From: CAVVMA01 sp963830715 | GTDB lineage: Bacteria > Desulfobacterota > Binatia > Binatales > Binataceae | DNA: 64,000 bases | Direction: 5' to 3' | Assembly (NCBI GenBank): GCA_963830715.1 | Contig: CAWHNS010000012.1 | Coordinates: 1 to 64,000 of the forward strand | Shown here: positions 63,845-64,000 of the stretch, piece by piece | How positions within the stretch are numbered: position 1 is the stretch's first letter | Layout: each line of letters opens with the position of its first letter | The notes under the pieces: generated by a model | The model's input: the letters and a program-made list of their open reading frames with translations, nothing else | Databases searched by the model: none | Told to the model about the DNA's origin: nothing | Program-made: the position numbers and the translations under genes

Positions 63845-64000
63845 GACGGCGGCTTCGCGCCGTTGTTGACCGATTGCTTGAGCACCTGGCTGGGCTTGAA
63901 GGAGAGGACCCGGCGGGGATCGATCGTGATCGGTTCGCCGGTCTGCGGATTGCGTCCGCGCCGGGCGCGCTTGCTGTTGACGACAAAGCTGCCGAAGCCG
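63841..64000 (-). CDS. ihfA: Integration host factor / HU-family DNA-binding protein, C-terminal part
   Basis: 53 codons visible; the N-terminus is beyond the right edge. The product includes GFGSFVVNSKRARRGRNPQT, then GEPITIDPRRVLSFKPSQVL, the arm and C-terminal region of HU/IHF proteins (the GFGSF and RxGRNPQTG signatures). Adjacency to merR with a 4-base overlap matches the pheST-ihfA-merR arrangement of related bacteria. IHF bends DNA. Confidence 0.93.
   Translation of the reverse strand, partial: GFGSFVVNSKRARRGRNPQTGEPITIDPRRVLSFKPSQVLKQSVNNGAKPPS

Overview
The window reads as chromosome from a high-GC (by eye about 60-65%), Gram-negative, rod-shaped bacterium. It carries a Tol-Pal system, the mreBCD-mrdA-rodA elongation block, twin-arginine TatA, a periplasmic D,D-carboxypeptidase, IHF-MerR at the right edge, and both NarXL-like and NtrC-like two-component pairs. 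Secreted proteins with Thr/Pro linkers, beta-propeller repeats, and the gap-pgk-tpiA-secG-tRNA-Leu(GAG) run suggest an uncultured soil lineage of the former Deltaproteobacteria (Binatota/Desulfobacterota-like). No 16S gene is present, so this placement is inference.

Layout. 1-5.5 kb: the end of a serine hydrolase, an alpha/beta hydrolase, fur with a coupled small gene, a tandem universal stress protein, a flavin-type oxidoreductase, a DsbA-like protein and a methyltransferase. 5.8-8.0 kb: a large secreted protein with a long Thr/Pro repeat linker and an NHL-like propeller. 8.0-12.6 kb: an accessory-looking strip with a decayed IS1595-type transposase, orphan ORFs, a broken radical-SAM gene, two VOC genes and a ribbon-helix-helix/PemK toxin-antitoxin pair. 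It ends at tRNA-Leu(GAG). 12.6-16.2 kb (minus): gap, pgk, tpiA, secG, tRNA. 16.4-22.5 kb (plus): tolQ-tolR-tolA-tolB-pal-cpoB-ribF. 22.9-26.7 kb (minus): a zincin-like protein, an unknown protein, a soluble histidine kinase and a LuxR-type regulator. 27.0-34.3 kb: FmdB-type zinc ribbon, D,D-carboxypeptidase, a 930-residue membrane protein with a PA14-like end, an esterase and ppiD. 34.5-40.0 kb (plus): mreB-mreC-mreD-mrdA-rodA. 40.2-43.2 kb: a secreted SBBP-repeat protein. 43.4-45.4 kb: a small ORF and a GH57 glucan branching enzyme. 45.4-50.2 kb (minus): ThiF/MoeB-type enzyme, asd, an O-methyltransferase, a hydrolase, a small protein and a TrmJ/SpoU methyltransferase. 50.3-57.3 kb: Kelch protein, phosphoesterase, double-VOC protein, HAD hydrolase, large TPR protein, methylmalonyl-CoA-epimerase-like protein and tatA. 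57.4-60.5 kb (minus): NtrC-type regulator and its kinase. 60.8-63.3 kb: a GT2 glycosyltransferase fused to an odd N-terminal domain. 63.4-64.0 kb (minus): ihfA (partial) and merR.

The envelope genes form the functional core: Tol-Pal for outer-membrane constriction, Mre/Rod/PBP2 for sidewall synthesis, PpiD and SecG for export, and D,D-carboxypeptidase for peptidoglycan trimming. The other clear theme is sensing and secretion. Nine genes carry single-base frameshifts, including mreB (three), ppiD and tolA. Because these are core genes with otherwise well-conserved protein in the neighbouring frames, I read them mainly as sequence or assembly errors and report the restored genes as single features.
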